This document shows positions 46,223 to 55,614 of a stretch of DNA of 64,000 nucleotides, piece after piece (positions within the stretch are counted from its first letter, which is position 1; each line of letters starts with the position of its first letter). The DNA is taken from positions 1 through 64,000 of the forward strand of contig CAWJGC010000013.1 of the NCBI GenBank assembly GCA_963842355.1. The letters are read 5' to 3'. The notes under the pieces were generated by a model. It was not told the origin of the DNA and made no database searches. It saw nothing but the letters and a program-made list of their open reading frames with translations. This DNA is from JASHPR01 sp963842355. GTDB lineage: Bacteria > Actinomycetota > Actinomycetes > Streptosporangiales > Streptosporangiaceae. The position numbers and the translations under genes are program-made.

Positions 46223-47083
46223 CTAAACGGTGGCCGGAAGGTCTATTGCGGGAGAATGTGACTCCGCCTTCGGCTCCGCCCGTTCGTGCCCGCCGTGCAG
46301 GAACGCGGTGATCACGGGGCCGACCTTGTGCGCGCTATCCAGCAGAACGAGATGCCCTCCGCCCTTGACCGTGTGCAGCCGGGCCGACGGGATCAGCCTC
46401 GCCATCGTCCGGTGATTCACGTGCGGTGTCACCGGGTCATCGTCACCGCACAGGACCAGCGTCTCGTGCCGGATCGACGGCAGGTGGAGCAGGCTGGTCC
46501 ACCCGGCGAGCGCTGACAGGCGGAACACCGCAGCCCGGATGCTGCCTGGCTTGGACATCTTGAGGTCCGCGGCCAGGTCCGGTTCGGTCCTCATCCTCCC
46601 GCCGAACATGGCACCCGCGCTCTTGGCGAGCCGGTCGGGATGGTAGCCGCGCGGATGCATCATCCGCAGCAGCGCCGAGGGTCGGCCGGGCATGGCGAGC
46701 CCGCCGAACGACGTGGACGCCAGGATCAGCCTGTCTACCCGCTCGGGATGGGACATGGCCATCTGCTGGGCGACCGCGCCGCCGAACGACACGCCGAGGA
46801 CGTGGGCGGAGCCCAGGCCCAGCTGATCCAGGATGCCCGCGCCGATGTCCGCCAGGCCCCGCATCGACATCGGGGATGACGGCACCTGGGAGGAGCCGAT
46901 GCCCGGGGCGTCGTAGGTGATCACCCGGCAGCCGTGAAGGTGCTCCACGAGAGGCTCCCAATGGTGCATCTCGCTAAAGATGCCGGAGTGGAGGAGGATC
47001 GGGACGCCTTCGCCCGCCGACTGGGCGTGGATGCGCAGGCCCCGGATAGTAAACTGGTGGTTGCGGATCATTCGGGGCCTCAT
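46223..47083 (-). CDS. alpha/beta hydrolase (PHA depolymerase-like)
   Basis: 286-residue alpha/beta hydrolase. Nucleophile elbow GVSFGGAVAQQMAM (Ser), acid GDDDPVTP (Asp) and base KGGGHLVLLDSAH (His). The stretch MAMSHPERVDRLILASTSFG and the overall length resemble intracellular poly(3-hydroxyalkanoate) depolymerases (PhaZ type), but the common hydrolase pattern does not prove that substrate. ATG 47083 has GAGGT five bases before it; a TTG seven codons earlier is possible. Divergent from another hydrolase gene. Confidence 0.85.
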   Translation of the reverse strand: MRPRMIRNHQFTIRGLRIHAQSAGEGVPILLHSGIFSEMHHWEPLVEHLHGCRVITYDAPGIGSSQVPSSPMSMRGLADIGAGILDQLGLGSAHVLGVSFGGAVAQQMAMSHPERVDRLILASTSFGGLAMPGRPSALLRMMHPRGYHPDRLAKSAGAMFGGRMRTEPDLAADLKMSKPGSIRAAVFRLSALAGWTSLLHLPSIRHETLVLCGDDDPVTPHVNHRTMARLIPSARLHTVKGGGHLVLLDSAHKVGPVITAFLHGGHERAEPKAESHSPAIDLPATV

Positions 47084-47547
47084 TACCTCATCGCTGCTTT
47101 GCAATTGTGAGCGCTTGCTGGACCGTCACGCGCGGTGTGCCACCCGCAGGAGAACACCAGGCGCGGCCGGTGACGCGTGGTCGAGCATCGCCTGAGCCGT
47201 CCCCGTCGAGTACCCGTGGACGCCCCCGGGGCTAGCACGGTGAGGACCTCGTCGCACCCGCTACCGCTTTCCTGATGACCCCGCGGTGGTCGGTCGCCCC
47301 GGACAGGACGGTGCGCGTTGCACCATGTACTGTCCGAGCTTCCCGGAGGCTTCGGCGATGCAGACCTCATCACATGTATCCCCCGGGTGGCCAGAACGGG
47401 CTGGCCGCCGTCCGAGGCTGATCCTCGGGCTTATGAACTACACTACGCTAGTAATGCGAAACTAGCAATGAAATTCCAGAATATTCGCCCTTAAGCTCTT
47501 CCTCGCAGAGCAGAACTTCCCGCCAGCCATTCCCGGCACTCGCCTGC
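47084..47547. other. divergent intergenic region with inverted repeat
   Basis: 464 bases between two divergent hydrolase genes. Contains GCTAGT (47447-47452), eight bases, ACTAGC (47461-47466), a perfect 6-bp inverted repeat in an AT-rich stretch, a possible operator for the rightward gene. No gene seen. Confidence 0.45.
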
Positions 47548-48414
47548 GTGTCCGTGACTCCGGGGGCTGCTGGCGCCGAAGCCGGCCCTGCTGATGGCCC
47601 GGCGGTCCTTCTACTGCACGGCTGGCCCTACGACATTCACAGCTTTGCCGATGTCACCCCGTTGCTGGCAGCGGCGGGCCGGGTCATCGTCCCGTTCGTC
47701 CGCGGCTTTGGGACCACCCGGTTTCTTTCGGACGACACCCTCCGTAACGGCCAGCAGGCGGCCGTGGCTGCGGACGTCATCGCGCTCATGGACGCGCTCG
47801 GAATCGACAAGGCCATCCTGGCCGGCTTCGATTGGGGAGCGCGGTCGGCCGACGTCGTCGCGGCGCTGTGGCCGGACCGCTGCCAGGCCCTGGTCTCGGT
47901 GAGCGGGTACCTGATCGGCAGCCAGGCCGCCAACGAGGCCCCGCTGCCGCCGCAGGCCGAACTCGCCTGGTGGTACCAGTATTACTTCGCCACCGAGCGC
48001 GGCCGGTCCGGCTACGACACCTACCGCCGCGAGTTCAGCCGGCTCATCTGGCGACTCGCTTCACCGAAGTGGGCCTTCGACGACGCCACGTTCGCGCGCA
48101 GCGCGGCCGCTTTCGACAACCCCGATCACGTCGCGATCGTGATCCACAATTACCGCTGGCGGCTCGGCGCGGCCGGGGAATCGCAATACGACGACCTGGA
48201 GCGGCGGCTCGCCGGCCTTCCGGCCATCGCCGTGCCCACCATCACCCTCGAGGGCGAAGCCAACGGCGCGCCGCACCCGGACGCCAGTGCCTACGCCGGC
48301 AAGTTCTCGGGCAAGTACGCGCACCGGGTGATCGACGGCGGCGTCGGGCACAACCTGCCCCAGGAAGCGCCGCAGGCCTTCGCCCAGGCGATCGTCGACA
48401 TCGACGGCTTCTGA
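47548..48414 (+). CDS. alpha/beta hydrolase (epoxide hydrolase/haloalkane dehalogenase group)
   Basis: 288 residues from GTG 47548. Oxyanion motif LLLHGWPYDIHSF, nucleophile elbow AGFDWGARSA (Asp, as in epoxide hydrolases and dehalogenases rather than Ser), and base VGHNLPQEAPQAF (His). So an Asp-nucleophile ester-intermediate hydrolase. The N-terminus is short compared with relatives and begins in low-complexity VTPGAAGAEAGPADG, so the true start could be elsewhere. No ribosome site is obvious. Related in type to the broken epoxide hydrolase that follows. Confidence 0.82.
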   Translation: MSVTPGAAGAEAGPADGPAVLLLHGWPYDIHSFADVTPLLAAAGRVIVPFVRGFGTTRFLSDDTLRNGQQAAVAADVIALMDALGIDKAILAGFDWGARSADVVAALWPDRCQALVSVSGYLIGSQAANEAPLPPQAELAWWYQYYFATERGRSGYDTYRREFSRLIWRLASPKWAFDDATFARSAAAFDNPDHVAIVIHNYRWRLGAAGESQYDDLERRLAGLPAIAVPTITLEGEANGAPHPDASAYAGKFSGKYAHRVIDGGVGHNLPQEAPQAFAQAIVDIDGF

Positions 48415-48608
48415 CCGGCGGCTACGCCCAGGAGGCGGCCGCGCAGGGCAGTCCATCGGGTTGCTTTGCCCGTAAGAAGCCAGGGTATCGACCAGGCACT
48501 TACCCGGGTGCGGGCCACACGCCGCCAGGGCCAGCATGGGCATGATCGCCACATCAGCATCGTGCTTGGCACGAGCGGTGTCTTGTCACAGGACGGAGAA
48601 ACGTAGCC

Positions 48609-49840
48609 ATGACTGAGAGCACGCAGCAGACGGGCAGCGACACCACTGCTGTTCGCGCGTTTCAGGTCGGTTTTCCGGAGGCGGAGCTTACCGAGTTGCG
48701 CAGACGCGTAAACGCGACCCGGTGGCCCGAGCGTGAGACGGTCACCGACGACTCGCAGGGCGTACCGCTCGCGATGATGCAGGAGCTCGCGCGCTACTGG
48801 GGGACGGACTATGACTGGAGCAAGTGCGAGGCGAAACTGAACGCCCTGCCGAATTTCATAACCGAGATCGACGGGCTTGACATTCACTTCATCCACGTCC
48901 GCTCCCGGCACGAGGACGCGCTGCCGCTGATCGTCACGCACGGATGGCCTGGCTCGATCATCGAGCAGCTGAAGATCATCGAGCCGCTCACCAATCCGAC
49001 GGCCCACGGCGCGAGCGCGGCGGACGCGTTCCATCTGGTGATTCCCTCGCTGCCGGGTTACGGCTTCTCCGGCAAGCCGGCCAGCACCGGGTGGGATCCC
49101 GTCCGCACCGCACGTGCCTGGGTGGTGCTGATGAAGCGCCTCGGATACACCCGGTTCGTGGCGCAGGGCGGCGACTGGGGCGCGGCCGTCACGCAGACGA
49201 TGGGTAACAGGCGGCGCCGGAGTTGCTCGGCATCCACTCCAACATGCCCGGCACCGCTCCCGCCGCCATCAACAAGGCGGTCCAGCGCGGCGACCCGCCG
49301 CCACCGGATCTGTCCCCCGATGAGCGACGCGCCTACGAGCAGCTGAGCAACTTCTACGGCAAGCACGTGGCCTACGCGCAGATCATGACGACGCGCCCGC
49401 AAACGCTGTACGGACTGGCCGACTCACCCGCCGATCTGGCGGCGTTCATGCTGGACCACGGCGACGGTACCGGCCAGCCCGGGCTCGTAGAACCCGCCCT
49501 GCAGGGAACCCTGGCCAGCGCCCTGACCCGAGACGACATCCTCGACAACATCACGCTCTACTGGCTGACCAACACCGGGGTTTCCTCGGCTCGCCTCTAC
49601 TGGGAGAACAAGGCGGACTTCTTCGACGCCAAGAACATCACGATCCCGTTTGCCATCAGCGTCTTCCCCGACGAGCTCTATGAAGCCCCGCGGAGCTGGG
49701 CCGAGCGCGCGTATCCCCGCAACCTCATCCATTACAACAGGCTCGACCGGGGCGGCCACTTCGCGGCCTGGGAACAGCCGCAACTCTTCTCCGAAGAGAT
49801 GCGCGCGAGCTTCAGGTCACTGCGCGATCGTGCGCGATGA
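48609..49840 (+). pseudogene. EphX-type epoxide hydrolase, single-base deletion
   Basis: Two frames. 48609 to about 49208: EHN domain (RAFQVGFPEAELTELRRRVN, NALPNFITEIDGLDIHFIHV) and the first half of the hydrolase fold with HGWPGS and nucleophile QGGDWGAAV (Asp). About 49209-49840: PELLGIHSNMPGTAPAAINK, LYWENKADFF, and the His of DRGGHFAAWEQP. Adding one C at about 49208 (AACAG to AACCAG) restores a ~410-residue protein. The second part has its own ATG at 49223 but would lack the active-site half. Decay or sequencing error. Confidence 0.85.
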
Positions 49841-50047
49841 AAGCGCGGGGTTCTCCGCTCTGTCGCGGGCCCGCCCCCCAGTAACGGGCAGAGGCAGGCA
49901 ACACCCACTCACGAAGGGAGGACACGCCGCCCCGGCACTGTCTCCTCGTTAACCCATGCCCGGTAGCCGGCCTGCACCCGGCTGACGCGGAACCGGACCA
50001 CCTCCCCGCGTCCCAGTCAGTTCCGTTCGGCCAGATATCTCTTGGCG

Positions 50048-50095
50048 CGCTCCGTCGTCAGTAGTAAAATAGTAGACACTACTGACGACGGAGCG
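50048..50095. promoter_or_regulatory. 18-bp inverted repeat operator with -10 in loop
   Basis: Arms 50048-50065 (CGCTCCGTCGTCAGTAGT) and 50078-50095 are exact reverse complements. The 12-base loop holds TAAAAT, a good -10 box in this GC-rich context. The right arm ends eight bases before the MFS ATG (50104). Strong candidate promoter/operator, probably for a repressor dimer. Confidence 0.75.
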
Positions 50096-50103
50096 GAGCT
50101 TCC

Positions 50104-51544
50104 ATGCCTGGCGTACTCGGAACCCCGGCTCGATTGGTGGCCAGCGAGCGGGCCGGGCCCCGCCGCCTGCTTGCCCCGTGGACGCTGGCCGCGGTGGTGC
50201 TCGCTGGCCAGGCGATGGCGTCCCTCGACGCGGCGATCGTCAACGTGGCCGGGTCGGCCATCCAGGCCGACCTGCGCCTGTCAGGTCCCTTCCTGCAGCT
50301 GGCGATCTACTCCTACCTGCTGGCCTTCGCCGTCACGGTGATCATCGGGGCGCGGCTGGGGGGCCGGCACGGGTTCTGGCCGGCTGTTCACCGGGGGCAT
50401 CGCGATCTTCACGCTCAGCTCGCTGGCCTGCGGGCTGGCGGTCACCCCGGCCATGCTCGTGGCGGCCCGGACCGCGCAGGGAGCGGGTGCCGCGCTCATG
50501 GCCCCGCAGGTGCTGTCGCTGCTGCAGGTCACCTTCCACGGTGAGCGGCGCCGGCGGGCCCTTTCCCTGTACGGCCTGGTGCTGGCCGCCGGGGTCGCGG
50601 CCGGGCAGGTGCTGGGCGGAATCCTGGTCAGCGCCGACCTGTTCGGCGCCGGCTGGCGGCCGATCTTCCTGGTCAACGTCCCGGCCGGGCTGGCCGTCCT
50701 GGCCTGCGCGGCCGGGCGCCTGCCCCGCGGGGCGCCGGCGGCCGCCGGCCCTCTCGACCTGGCCGGGGCGGCATGGCTGGCCGCCGCCATCCTCGCGCTG
50801 GTCGTCCCGCTGACGTTCGGCGCCGACGCCGGCTGGCCCGCCTGGTCGTGGCCGGTGCTGGCGCTCGGCACGGCGGCCCTGGCGTGCTTCGCCCGGCACG
50901 AGGCGCGGCTGGCGCGCCAGGGCCGCGAGCCGCTGATCGATCCTGCCCTGCTGGCCAGGCCCGGCGTGCGCAGCGGCCTGGCCGGGATCTTCAGCCTGCA
51001 CGCCAGCTACGGCGGCCTGCTGTTCACCACCGCGCTGTACCTCCAGCACGCCCTGCGCGAGAGCCCGCTGCGCTCCGGGCTGACGTTCGCGGGCTACGCG
51101 GCGGGCTTCGCCACCGCCTCGGTCACCTGGACCAGGCTTCCCGCCGCGTGGCAGCCACGGCTCCCGGCGGCGGCGTCCGGGACCTTCGCCGCCGCGGCCG
51201 GCCTGCTCGCGTGGCTGACCAGCACGGCGACGTGGCCCTGGCCGGCCACCGCCGTGCTCGTCGTCGCCGGAGCGGCGCACGGCACCGGGTTCGACGCGCT
51301 CGTGCACCGCACCACGGCCGACGTGCCGGCCGGGAGCGCCGCCTCGCTCAGCGGCGTCCTGGCCACCATCAACCAGCTCCCCATGGTGGCCGGGATCGCC
51401 CTGGCCGGTACCCTCTACCTATCCGCGGGCCGGGTCACGGCGCTGCCGCCGATGTCCCTGGTCCTGCTCGCGCTCGCGTCCGCACTCGCCGTCACCGCGC
51501 TGGCCCTGTCGGTCCCCGGCGCCCGCGCCCGCACGTCTGGATGA
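50104..51544 (+). pseudogene. MFS transporter (14-TM DHA2-like), +1 frameshift
   Basis: Starts MPGVLGTPARLVASERAGPR and TM1 TLAAVVLAGQAMASLDAAIV with the DHA2 motif (D-A-A-I-V-N-V-A). At about 50381 one extra C (TTCTGGCCGG for TTCTGGCGG) breaks the frame; the rest, RLFTGGIAIFTLSSLACGLA to VPGARARTSG, reads on in the next frame to 51544. Removing the base gives a ~480-residue drug-efflux permease. It is controlled by the palindrome upstream and followed by a CGNR-type regulator. Decay or sequencing error. Confidence 0.85.
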
Positions 51545-51596
51545 GGGGAGGCGAGGGACGGACCACACCGATCGCGACCTGGACCTGGCCGTCGAG

Positions 51597-52094
51597 TTGG
51601 TCAACACGCACTGGGTGCTGGCCAGCCCGCCGGACCGGCTCACCGACATCGCGGTCTATCAAGCCGTCCTGCGGGAGGCGGGCGAGGACGCCCTGGCCGC
51701 CCAGCTGACCCCGGCCGACCTGGCGGCGCTGCGCGCGCTGCGTGCCCAGCTCAAGCCGGTCTTCGCCGCCCCGACCGCCGGCGCCGCGGTGGACGTGCTG
51801 GACCCGATGCTGCGCGATGCCGTCGTTCCGGCCCGGCTCGCGCCGGACCACGGCGCCGCCCGCTGGGACTGGGGGGCGGGACAGCAGGGCATGGCCGCGC
51901 TGCGCGCCCGGCTGCTGGCCGCGCTGGCCACCCAGGTCATCCGGCACGGTACCGCGCGCCTCGGCACCTGCCAGGCGGCCCCGTGCGACTGCGTCTACGT
52001 CGACCGCAGCCGCGCCCGCACCCGCCGTTACTGCTGCGACCAGTGCAACGACCGGGCAGCGGCGGCCGCCTACCGCAGCCGGAAGAGCGGCTGA
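51597..52094 (+). CDS. CGNR-type zinc-finger regulator (partial start)
   Basis: 165 residues from TTG 51597. Family pattern: N-terminal ELVNTHWVLASPPDRLTD and a C-terminal zinc-finger with CQAAPCDCVYVD, RYCCDQCNDR and AYRSR, where CNDR replaces the usual CGNR. Coding-like residues DRDLDLAV continue upstream of the TTG, so the real start may be further up, over the end of the MFS gene. Such proteins are DNA-binding regulators; here it may control the MFS through the palindromic operator, an inference. Confidence 0.75.
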   Translation: MVNTHWVLASPPDRLTDIAVYQAVLREAGEDALAAQLTPADLAALRALRAQLKPVFAAPTAGAAVDVLDPMLRDAVVPARLAPDHGAARWDWGAGQQGMAALRARLLAALATQVIRHGTARLGTCQAAPCDCVYVDRSRARTRRYCCDQCNDRAAAAAYRSRKSG

Positions 52095-52410
52095 GCCCGC
52101 GCTCAGCCGCGACGGTAGAACGGCACGGCCCGGGACGAGACCCACTTCAGCAGCCGTCGGCTGTTCGGCGGCGGAAGCGCCCGGTCCCGCCTTCTCCTGG
52201 TCCTGGTCGTGATCCTCAGCGGGATCGCTGGCCAAATGCGGGACGACGGAGCGCGGACGACCGCGATCCGGCCGGCGTTCCTTTCCACCAGGGAAGTTGA
52301 TATAACCCATGGCGGTAGGCCGGCGGTCCGTGCAGGCCGGACCCTGGCCCGGTGAACCCGGCAGGACGATGCGCCGTCCCGCCTGCCGGGGGAGGAGGGA
52401 TGCCACCAGG

Positions 52411-52818
52411 ATGCTCGCCGTTAGCTGGGACACAATCCGGCTGTTCCTGCACGTGCTCGCGGCCACCGTCTGGGTGGGCGGCCAGCTGACCTTGGCGGCC
52501 CTGGTCCCGGTGCTGCGCCGGTTCGGCGCCGAGGTGCCACGCGCTGCCGCACGCCGCTTCAACCAGGTGGCCTGGACCGCTTTCACCGTCCTGGTGGCCA
52601 CCGGGGTATGGAACATCATCGCCGTCCGCGGCGAGATAAGTCACGATGCCAGCTACCGGGTCACACTGATCGTCAAGCTCGTTGTCGTGGGTGTCTCCGG
52701 TGTCACCGCGGCACTGCACGCGCGGGCCCGCAGTACGGCTGGCCTGGCGGTCTTCGGCGCCCTGACTGGCGCCAGCGCCCTGGCCGCGCTGTTTCTCGGG
52801 GTCCTGCTGGCGGGCTGA
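52411..52818 (+). CDS. CopD-like four-TM membrane protein
   Basis: 135 residues with four TM helices: TIRLFLHVLAATVWVGGQLT (with His-Gly typical of CopD-like proteins), NQVAWTAFTVLVATGVWNII, VTLIVKLVVVGVSGVTAALH and AVFGALTGASALAALFLGVL. The H in the first helix and K/H in the third fit the CopD/copper-resistance membrane family. ATG 52411; the longer frame to 52309 is not protein-like. Substrate (copper or other) is not proven. Confidence 0.8.
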   Translation: MLAVSWDTIRLFLHVLAATVWVGGQLTLAALVPVLRRFGAEVPRAAARRFNQVAWTAFTVLVATGVWNIIAVRGEISHDASYRVTLIVKLVVVGVSGVTAALHARARSTAGLAVFGALTGASALAALFLGVLLAG

Positions 52819-52927
52819 CCCGGGCCTACGCAGCCGGGAGCCGGTCAGGCGGGCTGGTGGAGGGGAGGGCCGTCCGCCGGGAGCGACGGCAGACAGATGA
52901 TCATGATTCTGGGAAGGATGCGTCTCG

Positions 52928-53151
52928 ATGACAGGCACCGGCGCCGCTGACGGGCGGGCGCGATCCTTGAGCCGCCCAGCCGCGGCCATCAAGGATCTCG
53001 ATCCTGGCTACTTCGCGTTCGTGATGGCTACCGGCATCATCTCTACGGGCACGTTTCTGCTGGGACCCTCGTGGCTGTCGCGCCTGTTGCTCATTGCCGC
53101 AGGAGCCGGGCTCGTCGTGCTCAGCGCGGCGCCCCTCGCGCGGTCGCTCCT
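52928..53151 (+). pseudogene. TDT-family transporter, N-terminal fragment
   Basis: Begins MTGTGAADGRARSLSRPAAA and then DLDPGYFAFVMATGIISTGT, the start of the first helix of the tellurite-resistance/dicarboxylate (TehA/SLAC1-like) family, and a second helix LLLIAAGAGLVVLSAAP. After about 75 residues the homology stops at the 3' end of the convergent MFS gene, and the frame (to 53224) reads its antisense strand. Eight of ten helices are missing, so a truncated gene, probably by a deletion that joined the two genes. Confidence 0.75.
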
Positions 53152-54447
53152 TCATGGTCGCGGGCGGGCCTCGTGGCTGGTGTCCGGTGCCGCCCCTGGC
53201 TTCAGCGCCGTGGCGGGCAGGTAACTGGCGAGCGCGCGCAGGCCGACGATGGCCAGGCTGGTGCCGGCGGCCACCAGGACCCATGGAAGCCAGACTGCGA
53301 CCGAGTAGAGCGCCACCATCGCGGGGGCGACCACCCCGGCCACCGTGAATGCGTACTGGAAGGCCGCCAGGTAACGGCCCCGGGCCGATGGCGGTGCCAC
53401 GGCTGAGGCCAGCGCGAGAGCACGCGGCCCGGATACCAGGGTCGCCGCTGCCATGATCACGGTCGCCGCTACCAGCTCGGCCGGGCGCCAGCGGGGCGGC
53501 ACCAGGATCGCCGCCAGGCTGGCCCCGCACCACAAGGCGTAGAGGGCCGCGCTGAGCTGCAAAGCGGCCATCCGCGTCAGGCGGCGCGTGGCGCGCAGAG
53601 CTGCCGTCCCGGCCACGCTGGTCAGGGCAGTCGACACGGCCAGGATCATGCCCGGCAGCCATGCCTGTGCGTGCAACTGGTCCAGGATGTATACCGGCGT
53701 CCCGGTGAGGTAAAAGTCGACGGCGAGCCCGGCCAGTCCCGTGATGACAATCAGCGCCAGGAAGGGCCTGTCAGCCAGGATTCCCGGCCGGGCCAGGCGG
53801 GGGGACGTTCCGCCGCCGGCAGGTCGGCAGGGGACATGAACGAGTAAGGCCAGCAATAGGGAGCAGGCCAGGAAGCTGCCCGCATCAGCCGCGACGGCTA
53901 TCCGCAAGGCAAACGGGCCAGCAAGGTCGAGAACCCCGCCGGTGACCAGGCCGCCCAGTCCGAAGCATGCGCAGCGGACCATGTTCGTCAGCGCGAAAGG
54001 CCGATCGTGCGGGCCGCTGCCCGACACGTCAGAGACCAAAGCGAACAAGGAGCTGTAAAACAGCTGCTGCCCCGCCGCGAGCAGTATCGCCGCGAGAAGA
54101 ACGGCCACCGCGGCATGGGCCAGCAGGTACGTGACCACGCCGATGGCCTGTAGCAACTGAGATGAGATGACGACAAGCTTCGGCCCGGCCCGGTCCACCA
54201 GCCGGCCCGCGACCGGGGGCACGGCCAGGCCCGCCAGGGTCCCGAGCGAGACAACCGTTCCTGCCGTGCACAGGGCCAGCCCGGCAACCCGGGTCACGTA
54301 GACGACGGTCAGCGGCAAGAACAAGCCCGATCCGAAGTTGTCCACGCCCAGCGCGGCAAGCAGCGTGACCTGGCTCTTCCTCGCCAGCCAGCTCCCGGGT
54401 ATCCCTGGCCCCGAGACGGGCCCGCGTACCACGTCGACGTACGCCAT
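53152..54447 (-). CDS. MFS transporter
   Basis: 431 residues with about 12 TM helices. Motif A-like loop VAGRLVDRAGPKLVVI between helices 2 and 3. Long hydrophilic middle loop (CRPAGGGTSPRLARPGILAD). Resembles the actinobacterial drug/proton antiporters. ATG 54447 (MAYVDVVRG) is preferred to a more upstream codon at 54495. Its 3' end abuts the truncated TDT gene. Substrate unknown. Confidence 0.85.
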   Translation of the reverse strand: MAYVDVVRGPVSGPGIPGSWLARKSQVTLLAALGVDNFGSGLFLPLTVVYVTRVAGLALCTAGTVVSLGTLAGLAVPPVAGRLVDRAGPKLVVISSQLLQAIGVVTYLLAHAAVAVLLAAILLAAGQQLFYSSLFALVSDVSGSGPHDRPFALTNMVRCACFGLGGLVTGGVLDLAGPFALRIAVAADAGSFLACSLLLALLVHVPCRPAGGGTSPRLARPGILADRPFLALIVITGLAGLAVDFYLTGTPVYILDQLHAQAWLPGMILAVSTALTSVAGTAALRATRRLTRMAALQLSAALYALWCGASLAAILVPPRWRPAELVAATVIMAAATLVSGPRALALASAVAPPSARGRYLAAFQYAFTVAGVVAPAMVALYSVAVWLPWVLVAAGTSLAIVGLRALASYLPATALKPGAAPDTSHEARPRP

Positions 54448-54820
54448 CAGAGTTTCGCGAACCTCAGCACGCCGGCCATGGCCAAGGGCCGGCATTTACA
54501 CATGGGCGTTATCCTGCCGGATTTCACTTCCATGCCTGTTGCATATTCGATGACTCATTAGTGCTGTTTTAGCTCGCCAGCCTCCTGGTTTGCCGTGGCC
54601 ACAGGCGACACGGGGTTTGGTAGATCACGGGCGGTGCGACAGGAGCGGTGGACGATCCGGACTGCCTGTCCGACGCTGGCGACCATCGTCGGCGTCCGGG
54701 TCCGACAGGCGCGGCCGCCGCACGGGAACCACCAGGCACAGCACCCGCCGGCCCTGGACAGGGCGGCAGCTTCCCGCGGCTGGGCGGGTGCTCTTAGGGG
54801 TCGCCGCGCTCTTCTGACAG
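54448..54820. other. gene-free region
   Basis: No supported gene. 54590-54800 keeps an open frame with little protein character. Probably the promoter of the leftward MFS and the lost 5' part of the reductase gene to the right. Confidence 0.35.
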
Positions 54821-55525
54821 TTGCGGGCTGGCTGCGTCGACGGCCCGTACCAGCCGGAGCAGGCCAGACCTTACGGACTCGACCTCGCCGGGGCTGGTGA
54901 GCTGGGCCCAGAGGGCCTCGGCGCGGTCTCCCGCCGCCCGGGCGACGGGCCGGGCGGCCAGGCCCCGCTGGGTGACGTCGTCGTGGTCACCGCCGCGGCC
55001 AGCGGGATCGGCACCCTGCTCGTCCAGGCCGCCCGCAACGCCGGCGCCACCGTCATCGGCGCCGCCGGCGGCCCGGGCAAGACGGCCCTGGCCGGTGACC
55101 TCGGGGCCGCCATCACCGCCGACTACCTGCAGCCAGACTGGGCCCAGCGCGCCCGCGCCGAACTGAACGGCCGCGGCGCCACCCTCGTTCTCGACGGAGT
55201 AGGCGGCGACATCGGCCGCACCGCCATGAGCCTGCTGGACGTCGGCGGCCGCCTGGTCATGTACGGGTCGGCCTCCGGGAGTCTCATCGCCCTGACCGCT
55301 GATGACCTGTACCGTCTCGGGATCACCGCGGCCGCGGCCATCGGGGCACGCATCCTGCAGCGCCCCGGCGGCCTGCGGGACCTGGAGACCAGGGCCATCC
55401 AGGCAGCCGCGCAGGGCCGCCTCAGGCCCGTGGTCGGCCAGCGCTACGCCCTCGCCGACGCGGCCGCTGCCCACACCGCCGTCGAGTCACGATCGACCAC
55501 CGGCAAGACAATCTTGCGGCCATGA
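54821..55525 (+). pseudogene. zinc-type alcohol dehydrogenase/quinone reductase, N-terminal domain missing
   Basis: From about residue 50 this is the NAD(P)-binding half of an MDR-family reductase: VVVVTAAASGIGTLLVQAAR, then GATVIGAAGGPGK, LVLDGVGGDIGRTAMSLLDV, GGRLVMYGSAS, and the closing ESRSTTGKTIL. The catalytic GroES-like domain that should precede it (~110 residues) is absent; the first 50 residues are low-complexity. So a 5'-truncated gene. It could still be translated, but without the N-terminal domain enzyme activity is unlikely. Confidence 0.75.
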
Positions 55526-55614
55526 CGAGCCACCAGGCCACCAGAGGCACGGATGACAGCACCGTCCTGCTGCTCCGCGAAGCCATCGGATTCTGACGTC
55601 ACCAGGAGAGCCTC

